NCBI RefSeq assembly: GCF_030268885.1
Contig: NZ_BSSA01000037.1
Coordinates: forward strand, 1 to 64,000
From: Kitasatospora phosalacinea
GTDB taxonomy: Bacteria; Actinomycetota; Actinomycetes; Streptomycetales; Streptomycetaceae
Length of the DNA stretch: 64,000 nt
Reading direction: 5' to 3'
The notes below the pieces were generated by a model that made no database searches, was not told the DNA's origin, and saw nothing but the letters and a program-made list of their open reading frames with translations. This document shows positions 40,463 through 49,302 of the stretch, piece by piece. Both the position numbers and the translations under genes were made by a program. The number at the start of each line of letters is the position of its first letter. The first letter of the stretch is position 1.

Positions 40463-41467
40463 ATGAAGACCTACCTGATCGAGAAGTACGGCGACCGGTC
40501 GGCGGTGCGCGCCGCCGAGAGGCCCGATCCGCGGCCGGGCCCCGAGGACGTCCTGGTCGAGATCCACGCGGCGAGCGTCAACCCGCTGGACTTCAAGATC
40601 CGCGACGGCGCCTTCAAGAGGATCCTGCCGTACCGCCTTCCACTCGTCCTGGGCAACGACCTGGCCGGAGTGGTGGTCCGGGTCGGCTCCGCCGTCACCC
40701 GCTTCGCGGTGGGCGACGAGGTCTACGCCCGGCCCGACAAGGACCGCATCGGCACCTTCGCCGAACTCATCGCCGTCCACCAGGACGACCTGGCCCCCAA
40801 ACCCGCCGCCCTCACCATGGCGCAGGCCGCCTCCCTCCCCCTGGTCTCCCTCACCGCCTGGCAGGCGCTGGTCGAGAGGGCGCAGGTCCGCCCCGGCCAG
40901 AAGGTCCTGGTCCACGGCGGCTCCGGCGGAGTGGGCACCATCGCCCTCCAACTGGCCAGGCACCTGGGCGCCCACGTGGCCACCACCGCGAGCGCGGCCA
41001 ACGCCGACCTGGTCGGGGAACTCGGCGCGGACGTGGTCGTCGACTACCGCACCCAGGACTTCGAACAGCTGCTGGACGGCTACGACGTCGTCCTGGACAC
41101 CCTCGGCGGCCAGACCCTGGAGAAGTCGCTGCGGGTCCTCGAACCGGGCGGGAAGGCCATCAGCATCGCCGGGCCGCCCGACGCGGACTTCGCCCGCGAA
41201 ATCGGCGCGAACCCGTTCCTGCGGCAGGCGATGAACGCACTGAGCTTCACGACCCGGCGCCGCGCCGAGCGGCACGGCGTCACCTACTCCTTCCTCTTCA
41301 TGAAGGCCGACGGTGACCAGCTGCGCGAGATCACCCGGCTCGTCGACGCCGGGAAGATCCGCCCCGTCGTGGACCGCGTCTTCCCCTTCGACCGGACCCG
41401 CGACGCCATGGAGTACGCCGAGGAGGGCCGCGCCAAGGCCGGAAAGGTCGTCATCGCGATGAAGTGA
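40463..41467 (+). CDS. Quinone-oxidoreductase-like MDR enzyme
   Basis: 334 residues of the zinc-free medium-chain dehydrogenase/reductase family. The catalytic domain starts MKTYLIEKYGDRSAV and has AASVNPLDFKIRDG and LGNDLAGVVVRVG; the Rossmann domain has VLVHGGSGGVGTIALQLARH. Such enzymes reduce quinones or unsaturated ketones with NADPH. It follows the SDR gene on the same strand but after a hairpin. It may share the TetR control of the SDR by read-through; this is unproven. Confidence 0.9.
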   Translation: MKTYLIEKYGDRSAVRAAERPDPRPGPEDVLVEIHAASVNPLDFKIRDGAFKRILPYRLPLVLGNDLAGVVVRVGSAVTRFAVGDEVYARPDKDRIGTFAELIAVHQDDLAPKPAALTMAQAASLPLVSLTAWQALVERAQVRPGQKVLVHGGSGGVGTIALQLARHLGAHVATTASAANADLVGELGADVVVDYRTQDFEQLLDGYDVVLDTLGGQTLEKSLRVLEPGGKAISIAGPPDADFAREIGANPFLRQAMNALSFTTRRRAERHGVTYSFLFMKADGDQLREITRLVDAGKIRPVVDRVFPFDRTRDAMEYAEEGRAKAGKVVIAMK

Positions 41468-41737
41468 GGCCCGTCGGCCGGTCCCCGTCTCCGGCTGACC
41501 GGCCGCTCCCGGCTGGCGCAGGAACCGTCGGGACGACGCTTCCACGTCGCCGCGGACCGCGGCCCGGTCGGCGCGAACGGCGGTTGGCGGGTGCGGGAAG
41601 AGCCGGCCGGAGACCGCGGGTGCTGGTGTCCGGGCGCCGACGGGGGCACGCTGAAGGGGGAGGGCCTTTCGGCGGGCCGGCCATCCGGGTCGTCCTGCGG
41701 ACGCTCCCCACGGGGCGGGCTGCTGCAGGGAGCCGCT

Positions 41738-42090
41738 GTGATCGAGGTGGCAGACATCCGCGCGGGGCGCACGCATGACGTCGTGGACGCGGACGGTCAC
41801 GACGTCGGCACCCTGGAAGCGATCCACGCGGACACCGGCACGGACGAACCGGCGATGGCCGCCGTCCCAATCGGCCCGCCCGCCACCGCCCGGTCCTCGT
41901 CCCCCTGGACGGCGTCGGCGTCGGACCCGGACACGTCGAGGTCGTCCACGAGAAGCCGCCGGTCAAGGACTGCCCTTCCGTCGGCGCCGGCGACGCCCTG
42001 CCCGCCGAGGACGAGGAAGCGGTCTTCCGGCACCACCGTCCGGCCTACCGGTCGGGCACCGCGGGTGAGCGGCAGCTCGCCCGCCGCTGA
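41738..42090 (+). pseudogene. PRC-barrel domain gene with one frameshift
   Basis: GTG 41738 (GGGAG upstream) begins VIEVADIRAGRTHDVVDADG with a good PRC-barrel N-terminus. Near 41874 the frame breaks: the expected continuation HRPVLVPLDGVGVGPGHVEV, then VKDCPSVGAGDALPAEDEEA and the ending GERQLARR lies one frame over, up to TGA 42088-42090. One added base restores a protein of about 117 residues like the PRC-barrel proteins common in streptomycetes. Either a recent mutation or a sequencing error. Confidence 0.7.
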
Positions 42091-42119
42091 ACAACCCCGC
42101 CCCGCCAAGGAGGCGTGCG

Positions 42120-42272
42120 ATGGTCCTCTTCCTCCTGGTCCTCGTCGTCGCAGTCGTGCTCGGCGTCGTCGGCGCCGTCGTCGACGGCATGCTCCTCCTG
42201 CTCGCCATCGCCGTCCTGCTGCTCATCGCCGACGTGGTCTACTTCGCGGTTCGCTCGGCAGTGAACCGCTGA
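42120..42272 (+). CDS. 50-residue hydrophobic membrane protein
   Basis: ATG 42120 is preceded by a perfect AAGGAGG at seven bases. The product starts MVLFLLVLVVAVVLGVVGAV, has a second hydrophobic stretch (MLLLLAIAVLLLIADVVYFA) and ends VRSAVNR, so it has two short TM helices. It is 29 bases after the PRC-barrel gene, likely in one transcript. Function unknown; too short for many gene callers. Confidence 0.7.
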   Translation: MVLFLLVLVVAVVLGVVGAVVDGMLLLLAIAVLLLIADVVYFAVRSAVNR

Positions 42273-42383
42273 CCCGTCTCCTCGACGGGATCGAAGCACT
42301 TCGGACCGTCTCGGAGGTCGAGTGGCGGTTCGCGGGGACCGGGGCCCGAACACCGAGGTCTGAACGCGGTGCCGGAAGGGCGG

Positions 42384-42776
42384 TCAGACCTTGACGACCT
42401 CGATGGTGGGTCCGCAGAGGAGTGTCAGGTCTTCGGGGTCGGAGGTGAGGAGGGTGACCGGGGCGGGGGCGTTGCGGGCGACGGCCGCGAGGACGGCGTC
42501 GATGGCGTACTTGTGGCCGTGCAGGTGGTGGGTGCGCAGGAGGGCGGTGGCCTTGTCGGCGATGTCGGCGGTGACGTCGTGGACGTCGATGCGGGAGAGG
42601 ACCCACGTGATCCGGGCGCGGTGGATGCGCTCGTAGTCGGCTTCGAGTGTGGTCATGGCGGTGGTGGCGACGCGCACGCCTTCTTCGGCGGCGGCCTGGA
42701 CCAGGGCCATGACGGTTCGGTCCTTGAGGTAGAGCTTGGAGAGGCCCTCGCTGTCGAGGAGGAGGGTGCCGGGCAT
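42384..42776 (-). CDS. PIN-domain ribonuclease, VapC-like toxin
   Basis: 130 residues. The PIN acidic residues are visible: D8 (LLLDSEGL), E45 (TTLEADYER), D93 (YAIDAVLAAVA) and D113 (LLTSDPEDL), enough for a Mg-dependent RNase site. Its ATG overlaps the stop of the antitoxin gene (TGATG), the standard VapBC arrangement. The toxin would cleave tRNA or other RNA when the antitoxin is degraded. The pair is likely autoregulated through the antitoxin. Confidence 0.85.
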   Translation of the reverse strand: MPGTLLLDSEGLSKLYLKDRTVMALVQAAAEEGVRVATTAMTTLEADYERIHRARITWVLSRIDVHDVTADIADKATALLRTHHLHGHKYAIDAVLAAVARNAPAPVTLLTSDPEDLTLLCGPTIEVVKV

Positions 42777-43027
42777 CAGGCGGCGGTCCCGCCGGCCTGG
42801 TGGTGGTCGTGGCGCAGCATGGCCCGGGCCGCTTCGATCTCGGTGCGGGTGAGCTCGTCGTTGTCGGTCTCGAAGTCGGCGACGATCTCACGGAGCTTGT
42901 CCATGGCGACGCGCTGCTCGAGAGCCTCGGCGACGTAGGCGGAGAACCCGCCGGGGCCGACATGGGCGCGGACGGTCTCGGCGAGGTTCTCGGGCAGGCT
43001 GATCGAATACTTCTTGCTACCGCTCAT
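42776..43027 (-). CDS. Ribbon-helix-helix type antitoxin, VapB-like
   Basis: 83 residues: MSGSKKYSISLPENLAETVR begins a ribbon-helix-helix DNA-binding domain, and the acidic C-terminus (IVADFETDNDELTRTEIEAA) would cover the toxin. ATG 43027, after ATCGGGGGC, is chosen because everything upstream in the same frame belongs to the TcmP remnant. It overlaps the PIN gene by one base. Interesting because the frame is open across the TcmP fragment, giving a possible fused product. Confidence 0.75.
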   Translation of the reverse strand: MSGSKKYSISLPENLAETVRAHVGPGGFSAYVAEALEQRVAMDKLREIVADFETDNDELTRTEIEAARAMLRHDHHQAGGTAA

Positions 43028-44072
43028 GCCCCCGATGCTACCTCTGGTGGCAGGCGATTGGCCGGGGGCCGCCCGCATCCGCCAGAGAGACGGCTGCTGG
43101 GCCCGTGCGGGTCGGAAGAGGCCCTCTTGGCGGGCGGCTGTGATGGCGCTGGCACCGATGATCCGCCCTGGTGAAGCGTCGATCTCCTGGTCGTCGCGCA
43201 TGCGCTTGAGCAGCGGGATGACCTGCGTGGGCCGGTAGACGGTCTCCGGGAGGGCATACGTCTTGAGCTGGTCCACGGTGCGGCCGGCAGGGGCGGAGGC
43301 GAGGTGATCGAGGAGGATGCGGCGCAGCGGGCCGGTGTCGGGTTCGAATTCGAGGTCGAGGGCCTGCTGGTTGGGGTCCTTGGGGCCGCGGTAGCGGACG
43401 CCGGAGGTTCTGTCGACCACCCACATGGCGTCCTTCATCTTCTCGACCCCCGCTCGTGTCGGGTGCCAAAGATGAGGTAGAGCAGGTGGCCGGCTTCGTC
43501 GATCATCTCGAAAGCCAACGTGTGCTGAAATCCGGCGCTCTTGAGCGTCGCGCGGTACTGGTCGCGGAGGTATGCGGCCTTGGCACTGGACGGTTGCCGG
43601 AAGACGTCGTGCCAGCCGGAGCCGCCGAAGAAGGCATCGCCAGCAGTGCGGTGGTGCTCGTTCTTCTCGGCGAAGCGGACAAGGAAGGAGGGCTGGAAGG
43701 TGACCATCACCTCGTTGCTGTGGTGGGCACCGGCGATCCGCCGCAGGAGGTCGAACGGCATCTCCGGGCCCCGAAGCCGTCGAGGAGGACGAACATCGGT
43801 CGGCGCATGCTGTCCGTGCGGGTCAGTCCCTCCAGGAGGACGGGATGGCAACTGCCCTGGCCGATCCGAACATCCAGGCGTCCCGACCGCAACTGCCGGG
43901 AACGCGCCGCGGCTGCGATGCGCTGCTCCGACTCCGCCTTGCGCCGAGGGTCTTCTGCCACCAGCACCATCCGTACCCGGCCCGGTCTGTCCCGGAGGGC
44001 GCTGGCGAGCACGTGGTAGGCGACGACAGGCGAGCCCTGCTCGCCACCCCGGTAGACGCCCGGGCCGGCGAA
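43028..44072 (-). pseudogene. Three-Cys-motif partner (TcmP)-like gene, truncated and frameshifted
   Basis: Recognisable in three frames. From about 44072: VFAGPGVYRGGEQGSPVVAY to MFVLLDGFGAR. From about 43765: EMPFDLLRRIAGAHHSNEVM to LIFGTRHERG. From about 43440: MKDAMWVVDRTSGVRYRGPK to ITAARQEGLF. Put together they make a TcmP-type methyltransferase-like protein, except that the first 40 or so residues are missing. TcmP genes usually neighbour a Gp37/Gp68-type gene, absent here. The 5' loss coincides with the start of the amidohydrolase fragment on the other strand. Confidence 0.7.
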
Positions 44073-44858
44073 CACCCCCTGCTCGCCAACAACCACGGCA
44101 CCTACCCAGGGGCCGACGGCCAGGACGTCCTGTGGCAGGCGCTCGACGACCGCAGCGCGGTGGCCTTCGTCCACCCCGCCGAACTACCCGCCCAACCGGT
44201 CAGCGGCATCCCGGCCTTCGCCGCCTACTTCCTGCTCGACACCACCAGGGCCGCCTACCTCCTGGTCCGCAACGGCATCCTGCGCCGCTACCCGAACATC
44301 CGCTTCATCCTCAGCCACGCTGGCGGCTTCCTCCCCTACGCCTCCCACCGGATGGCCGTCACCCTCGCCAACGACACCGCGCGCAGCCCGCTCGGCGTCC
44401 TCGACGACTTCCGCTCCTTCTACTTCGACACCGCCCTGTCCTCCAGCCCGGCCGCCCTGCCCACCCTCCTCGCCTTCGCCCGCCCCGGACACGTCCTGTT
44501 CGGCAGCGGCTGGCCCTTCGCCCCCACCCCCGCCGGGCAGTACTTCGCCAACGGCCTCGACACGGGCGTCGACCCCGGCACACTCACGGCCGTCAACCGC
44601 ACCAACGCCCAAGCACTCTTCCCCCGGCTGGCGACCACCCGCCCGGTCCCGCCGCCCACCCCGCCGGCTGTCTCCGAACTCGCGGGAGTGCGCCACCACG
44701 TACGGGGGTGTGTGCACCGCTCAGGCGCGTCGGCGTCACGTTCTCTCCCGCCTGGCCCTGCTCCGGTGCTGACGGGAAAGTGGCGGAGGGACAGCGGGCG
44801 GGGTGGGCGGATGTTGTTAGGGGCGGTCACTCGCGCCGGCCGGTGCGTTCGCCGGTGA
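44073..44858 (+). pseudogene. Amidohydrolase fragment (ACMSD-like), 5'-truncated
   Basis: From about 44076 the plus-strand frame reads LLANNHGTYPGADGQDVLWQ, FVHPAELPAQPVSGIPAF, RRYPNIRFILSHAGGFLPYA and FYFDTALSSSPAALPTLLAF, the C-terminal two thirds of a metal-dependent amidohydrolase of the aminocarboxymuconate-semialdehyde decarboxylase group. The N-terminal HxH metal motif is missing. The conserved Asp of the GSDWP motif is Gly here (FGSGWPFAP), so the metal site is lost as well. The last 60 codons after LATTRPV look like run-on. A non-functional remnant. Confidence 0.75.
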
Positions 44859-45522
44859 GTCGTGCCTCGAAGCCGTCGAGGAGGGACTGGAGGCCGAACG
44901 CGAAGGTGTTGTCCGGCGCCGCGGCGTACTCCGTGGCGGCCGGGGTGCCGAGGCGTGCTCGCAGGCGGGGGAACTGCGCGGCGGTCTCGGTGGCGCGTGT
45001 CATCGCGTCGGCCATGAGCCGTTCGGCGTCCGTGCCGTTCCGGCTCAGCCGGCGGTTCAGCGAGACCTGTGCGGCGGGGCCGAGCGCGCTGCCGAGTGCG
45101 AAGGTGAGAACGGTGGCGGCCGCCTGGTCGGCGTCGTCGGCGGTGAAGCCCGCCTCTTCGTAGATGGCGAGGCTGAGGTCGTTGTGCAGGGCCTGGCCGG
45201 GTCCGTGCAGGAAGTGGCTGCCGAATGCCTGGACTAGCCAGGGATGGCGGGTGAGCATGGCGTGCATGCCGGTGGCATGCGCGGTGGCGGCCGTGCGCCA
45301 GTCGGTGGTGGCGAGATCGGGAGCCTCGACCTCGTGCCAGATCGCATCGCTGGCGAGTCTGACCAGGTCGTCCTTGGTCTTGATGTGCCAGTAGACGGCC
45401 GTGGCGGCCGAGCCGAGCCGTTTCGCCAGGCTCCGCATGTTCAGGCCGTCCAGTCCCTCCTCGTCGAGCAGCTCGATGGCCGCATGAACGATCCGGTCGG
45501 CGGTCAGTGTGTCACGGGGCAT
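44827..45522 (-). CDS. TetR-family regulator
   Basis: 231 residues. HTH with RIVHAAIELLDEEGLDGLNM and RSLAKRLGSAATAVYWHIKT, followed by a TetR_C-like domain (WRTAATAHATGMHAMLTRHP). ATG 45522 has AAGG upstream; an earlier in-frame GTG at 45531 is possible. It is divergent from the serine hydrolase gene at 45628, with three operator-like repeats between, and so is very likely its repressor. Confidence 0.87.
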   Translation of the reverse strand: MPRDTLTADRIVHAAIELLDEEGLDGLNMRSLAKRLGSAATAVYWHIKTKDDLVRLASDAIWHEVEAPDLATTDWRTAATAHATGMHAMLTRHPWLVQAFGSHFLHGPGQALHNDLSLAIYEEAGFTADDADQAAATVLTFALGSALGPAAQVSLNRRLSRNGTDAERLMADAMTRATETAAQFPRLRARLGTPAATEYAAAPDNTFAFGLQSLLDGFEARLTGERTGRRE

Positions 45523-45535
45523 GACCACCACCTTA

Positions 45536-45607
45536 CTTGCACTTAGTTCATGATGAGTCTTGCACTTTGTTCGAGCGGCTGTCTACGCTGCTCTTGCACT
45601 TAGTTCA
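45536..45607. promoter_or_regulatory. Three TetR operator repeats
   Basis: CTTGCACTTAGTTCA at 45536-45550, CTTGCACTTTGTTCG at 45559-45573 and CTTGCACTTAGTTCA at 45593-45607. Each has the imperfect palindrome TGNAC-N3-GTNCA. The last copy lies 20 bases before the serine hydrolase start and the first 13 bases before the TetR start. Confidence 0.8.
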
Positions 45608-45627
45608 AACATGCGGAGGGGGAAGCA

Positions 45628-47001
45628 GTGCTGCAGGACAAGCTGTCGGAGTTCGTCAAGGCGCAGGCCGCCAAGTTCGGCGTTCCCGGTGCGGCGGTCG
45701 GAGTGCTTTCGGACGGCAGGGAGATCTACGCCTCGCACGGCGTGACGAGCCTCAGCAACCCGATGCCGGTCGACGAGAGGACCCTGTTCCCCCTGGCATC
45801 GGTGTCCAAGACCTTCACCGCAACCGCGCTGATGCGTCTCGTCGCCGAGGGGAAGGTGGACCTTCACGCACCGGTACGGCGCTACGTCCCCGAACTGGAA
45901 CTCGCCGACGAGCAAGCCGCAGCGCAGATCACCGTCCTGAACCTGCTCAACCACACCTCGGGCCTGGACTGGAACCTGATCGACGACGGTGAGGGCGACC
46001 GCTCCCTGGCCGGGCTCGTGGCGAAACTGCCCCGACTGCCGCTGATCGCACCGCCCGGAACCCGCGCCTCCTACAGCCAGGCCGGGTACAACCTGACCGG
46101 CCGGATCATCGAGAAGGTCACGAACCTGCCCTTCGAGCAGGCCATGGCCTCGCTCGTCCTGGAACCGCTGGGCCTCACGGACACCGTGTACGGCCTGTCC
46201 GAGGTGATGGTCCGCAAGTTCGCCGTGGGCCACAACCGCGGCGACGACGGCGAACTACGCCCCGCCCGACCCTGGGCGGCGTTCAAGGAAGGCGCACGCG
46301 CCGACAACCCCGGCGGCGGCCTCGCCTCCACGGCGAGCGATCTGCTGCGCTGGGCCCGGTTCCACCTCGGCGACGGCCAAGGAGTACTGCCCACCGCAGA
46401 ACTGCACCGCATGCGGAAGCAGACCGTCGGGCTGCGCGCCAGCACGCTCGGCGACGGCTTCGGCATCTGCTGGTTCCTGCACGACCTCGACGGCCTGCAC
46501 GCCATCGGCCACGGCGGCTCCGGCAACGGCCAGTTCGCCGAGCTGCTCATCGTTCCCGAGCGCGACTTCTCGGTGGTCTGCCTGGTCAACGCCGGCCCGG
46601 ACGGCTACCCCTTCAACCAGTCCGTCGTGCGGTGGGCGCTCGAGCACTGTCTCGGCGTCCTGGAGAAGACGGTGGAACCGGTCCCGTACGACGAGGCGCA
46701 GGCCCAGCAGGTCGTCGGCCGCTACGAGATCGACGCCATGAACCTCGACATCGCCACCGACGGCACCCGCCTCACTCTGGCGGTCGGGATAAAGCCGGAG
46801 ATCCGTGGGGCGTCGGACGAGGAAATGCCACCGGACCACCCGGCCGCGGACATCGGCTTCCTGCCCGGCGGCGACGAGTACGTCGTCACCGAAGGCGGCC
46901 TCAAGGGGCAGCGCGGCTACTTCTCCCGCGACGTCGACGGCACGGTCACAGGTGTCGACCTCGCCGGCCGCCTCTTCCACCGGATCACGCCAGCGTCCTG
47001 A
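45628..47001 (+). CDS. Serine hydrolase, class C beta-lactamase fold
   Basis: 457 residues. The fold's motifs are S58-V-S-K61 (PLASVSKTF), Tyr in ASYSQAGYN and HGGSGNG near the C-terminus, so the active site is intact. An extra C-terminal domain of about 100 residues follows (VVGRYEIDAMNLDIATDGTR). There is no signal peptide, so it is probably cytoplasmic; esterase or D-aminopeptidase activity is more likely than beta-lactam resistance. GTG 45628 has CGGAGGGGG upstream. The gene is under three TetR-type operator repeats. Confidence 0.88.
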   Translation: MLQDKLSEFVKAQAAKFGVPGAAVGVLSDGREIYASHGVTSLSNPMPVDERTLFPLASVSKTFTATALMRLVAEGKVDLHAPVRRYVPELELADEQAAAQITVLNLLNHTSGLDWNLIDDGEGDRSLAGLVAKLPRLPLIAPPGTRASYSQAGYNLTGRIIEKVTNLPFEQAMASLVLEPLGLTDTVYGLSEVMVRKFAVGHNRGDDGELRPARPWAAFKEGARADNPGGGLASTASDLLRWARFHLGDGQGVLPTAELHRMRKQTVGLRASTLGDGFGICWFLHDLDGLHAIGHGGSGNGQFAELLIVPERDFSVVCLVNAGPDGYPFNQSVVRWALEHCLGVLEKTVEPVPYDEAQAQQVVGRYEIDAMNLDIATDGTRLTLAVGIKPEIRGASDEEMPPDHPAADIGFLPGGDEYVVTEGGLKGQRGYFSRDVDGTVTGVDLAGRLFHRITPAS

Positions 47002-47476
47002 TCCAGCGCAGGCAGGGGCGGTGCCGAGCAGCCACCCCCGTCGGCACCCCGAGCCGACAACGGTCGGTTCACGAACACGACCCCTCTCCGCCGCCATGCC
47101 GGTGCACTCCCATCCGTACGGAGTGGTGCACACCCGCCTGTACACCGACACCTGTCCCGCTGTGCATCCGCCGAGCAGCCCAACACGCCCCAGCGCGCCT
47201 GGCGTTCAAGCTCGTCCAGCCCGGCACGGACTGATCAGGCTTCCGTCCATGCCTCCAGCCCACGCCCCGGGCGGGAGTCCCTTCCACGGCAGGTCGGCAA
47301 GACACGAGACCGGTCGTCGCGACCTGGAACACGGCTACGGAGGGGCGACGGGGACCTGAACCGGGCAATGCGAGGCCCCGCAGCGGGACCGGCTTCGGAG
47401 CCTTCCGGCACCTGGACTCGGTGCTCCGAGCCGGTCCTTCCGAACCGCAGTAGCGGGCGGCCAGCTGCCTGTTGCG
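47002..47476. other. Gap between serine hydrolase and integrase 2
   Basis: No gene seen. It contains one strong inverted repeat at 47387-47436 close to the integrase-2 stop. No att-like core was found on this side of integrase 2. Confidence 0.4.
47387..47436. terminator. Hairpin beyond integrase 2
   Basis: GACCGGCTTCGGAGC (47387-47401) pairs with GCTCCGAGCCGGTC (47423-47436), one base bulged, over a 21-base loop. It lies 40 bases after the integrase-2 stop on that gene's side and may terminate it. Confidence 0.5.
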
Positions 47477-48724
47477 TCAAGCCGCTGATTGCACAGGCGA
47501 AGCGTGGCGTTCCTGTTGGCTTCGGTTGCTGTCGGCGCGATCGAGTGCGCTGCTGAGTGCGGTGACGGCTTGGTCGGCGGAGTCCTTGAGGAGGTGGCCG
47601 TAGAGGTTGATGGTGACGGCGAGGGTGGTGTGTCGGAGGGTTTTGGAGATGACGGCGATGGGGACGTTCTCGGCGATCATGATGCTGGCGGCGGTGTGGC
47701 GCAGGTCGTGCAGGCCGATCTTCGGTAGGTCGAGTTCGGCAGTGCGTTTGCGGAGCTGGTTCAACAGCCATTGCGGGCGCAGGGGCTGGCGGTCGGGGCG
47801 GGGGAAGACGAGTCCTTCGAGCCGGCCGTCAGGGTGGGCGTTCATCTGGATCGCGGCTTGGCGGTGGAGGGCTGCCATGGCTCTGGGGGAGAGGCTGATC
47901 CAGGCGCGGCTGGCCTCGGTCTTGGGCTCACCGAAGCGGATCTCCGCGTTGTTGATGGCGGCGAGGGTCCAGCGGACGTAGAGCTTGCGGTCCATGAGGT
48001 GGACGTCGGACCAGTGCAGGGCCAGGATCTCGCCGCGGCGCATGCCGGTGCCGAGCATGACCTCGAACAGGTCGGTGAGCTGGTCGGCGTAGTGCTCCTT
48101 GTTGTGCCGCAGGAACGCGGCCGCCTCGTCAGGGGTCCAGCAGGTGCGCTCCGCGGCGCGGGGCTTGGGCGGGACGGCGTACTTGGCGGGGTTGTAGCGC
48201 AGCCGCCATGATCGGACGGCCGCGTTCAGCGCGTTGCGCAGTGTTGCCATCACCCGGTACACGGTCACGCGCCCGCGGCCGGCCTCCTGCTGGGCGCGGA
48301 TCCAGTCCTCGATGTGCTGGGGGCGCAGATCCGGCAGCCGGTGCCGGCCGAACGCCGGGATCAGGTCCCGTTCCACACAGTCCGCGTACCCGGCGTAGGT
48401 GTTCGGCGCCAGCTCGCTCTTCCGCGCCGCGAGCCACTCCCGCAGGAAGCCGGCCACCGTGGTGCGCCGGTTCTCGTAGACTCCGCGCAGTTCGCCGTCC
48501 AGGACCGCGGCCATCTCCCGCGCGGCCTCGGCGCGGGAGGCGAAGCCGCCCCGCCGGCGGGTGCGGCGCCGTCCCTCGTCGGGGGCGAGGTCGACGCAGT
48601 ACGTCCACTTCCCGTGCTTCACGTCCGCGGCCAACTGTGGGCACCAAGGCCCGAGTTGCTTGCCGTTGCTGTCTGAGCAGCCGCACCGCCGGTACACCCT
48701 GCCCCGCTGGGGACGCTGTCCCAT
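47477..48724 (-). CDS. Tyrosine site-specific integrase 2
   Basis: 415 residues. It shares the Cys-rich start with the other two integrases (RVYRRCGCSDSNGKQLGPWC), then a core-binding domain and the catalytic domain with Arg in GTGMRRGEILAL, HDLRHTAAS, LRHT and the Tyr in INLYGHLLKD. ATG 48724 has GAGGAGGGG upstream; the longer frame before it is not integrase-like. Its 5' side faces the exact tRNA-Pro repeat at 49197. It is less similar to integrases 1 and 3 than they are to each other. Confidence 0.9.
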   Translation of the reverse strand: MGQRPQRGRVYRRCGCSDSNGKQLGPWCPQLAADVKHGKWTYCVDLAPDEGRRRTRRRGGFASRAEAAREMAAVLDGELRGVYENRRTTVAGFLREWLAARKSELAPNTYAGYADCVERDLIPAFGRHRLPDLRPQHIEDWIRAQQEAGRGRVTVYRVMATLRNALNAAVRSWRLRYNPAKYAVPPKPRAAERTCWTPDEAAAFLRHNKEHYADQLTDLFEVMLGTGMRRGEILALHWSDVHLMDRKLYVRWTLAAINNAEIRFGEPKTEASRAWISLSPRAMAALHRQAAIQMNAHPDGRLEGLVFPRPDRQPLRPQWLLNQLRKRTAELDLPKIGLHDLRHTAASIMIAENVPIAVISKTLRHTTLAVTINLYGHLLKDSADQAVTALSSALDRADSNRSQQERHASPVQSAA

Positions 48725-49196
48725 GAACCCCTCCTCGCACTCGGTGCTCTCCGGCACCAAGGTTCGCCGCTCTGTTCGGCGTTTCGGCAGGGCGTACGGG
48801 ACCGGGCGCGAAGCACACCGTGGCCGGGCGGCGGCGACACGCGCCAGACGACACACCGAACGGGAGATCACGGCACGTGACCGATGGGTAGGTGCTTCCG
48901 ATCCGCGTCGTGGAGGCCGCGCAACAGGTGAACCCGCAGGCCGGGGTCTCGGCAGACATCTCCGGCAGGTAGTGGGCGGCTGGCGGAGGGCCGTTACTCC
49001 GCGTGTCCGAGCCCCGGGCCGGGCCTTGGGACCATTTTGGGACCAGCTGTTTTGGCCGCTGATGGCCGCCGGTGGACACATGTGGACGCAGTTGGACATC
49101 TCTGGCCATGGTCACAGTTGAGCCTCCGTCCGCTTCCATGCGCCATACGAGTAGCACTCGTCGCCCAACTCTGTTTTCTGCAAGCCAAGTTGACCG
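48725..49196. other. Gap between integrase 2 and att copy 2
   Basis: No gene called. TTGGGACCA occurs twice, 11 bases apart (49026-49034 and 49037-49045), and TGTGGAC / TTGGACA motifs follow up to 49100; such short repeats beside an att core are candidate integrase arm sites. No excisionase-like gene is visible. Confidence 0.4.
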
Positions 49197-49239
49197 CTGG
49201 GGGTCAAGGGGTCGCAGGTTCAAATCCTGTCGTCCCGAC
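49197..49239 (+). repeat. Attachment-site core (copy 2), exact repeat of tRNA-Pro 3' end
   Basis: 43 bases identical to 17110-17152, but without the 5' half of the tRNA, so this is not a tRNA gene. It should be an attR (for an element running from 17.1 kb) or attL (for the small element to its right). Confidence 0.88.
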
Positions 49240-49256
49240 TGTGAAGTCGGTTGTGG

Positions 49257-49291
49257 GAGCCGGTACTTGGGAAACCGAGTGCCGGCTCTTT
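49257..49291 (+). terminator. Terminator after att copy 2
   Basis: GAGCCGGTACTTGG (49257-49270) and CCGAGTGCCGGCTC (49275-49288) pair with one mismatch around GAAA, followed by TTTCT. It plays the same role as the terminator after tRNA-Pro and suggests that the integrated element carried a tRNA 3' end plus terminator. Confidence 0.7.
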
Positions 49292-49302
49292 CTGTTGCCG
49301 TG

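Noticed and set aside
49197..49239. A second tRNA-Pro gene
   Set aside because: Only the 3' part is present; the acceptor 5' strand and D arm are missing.
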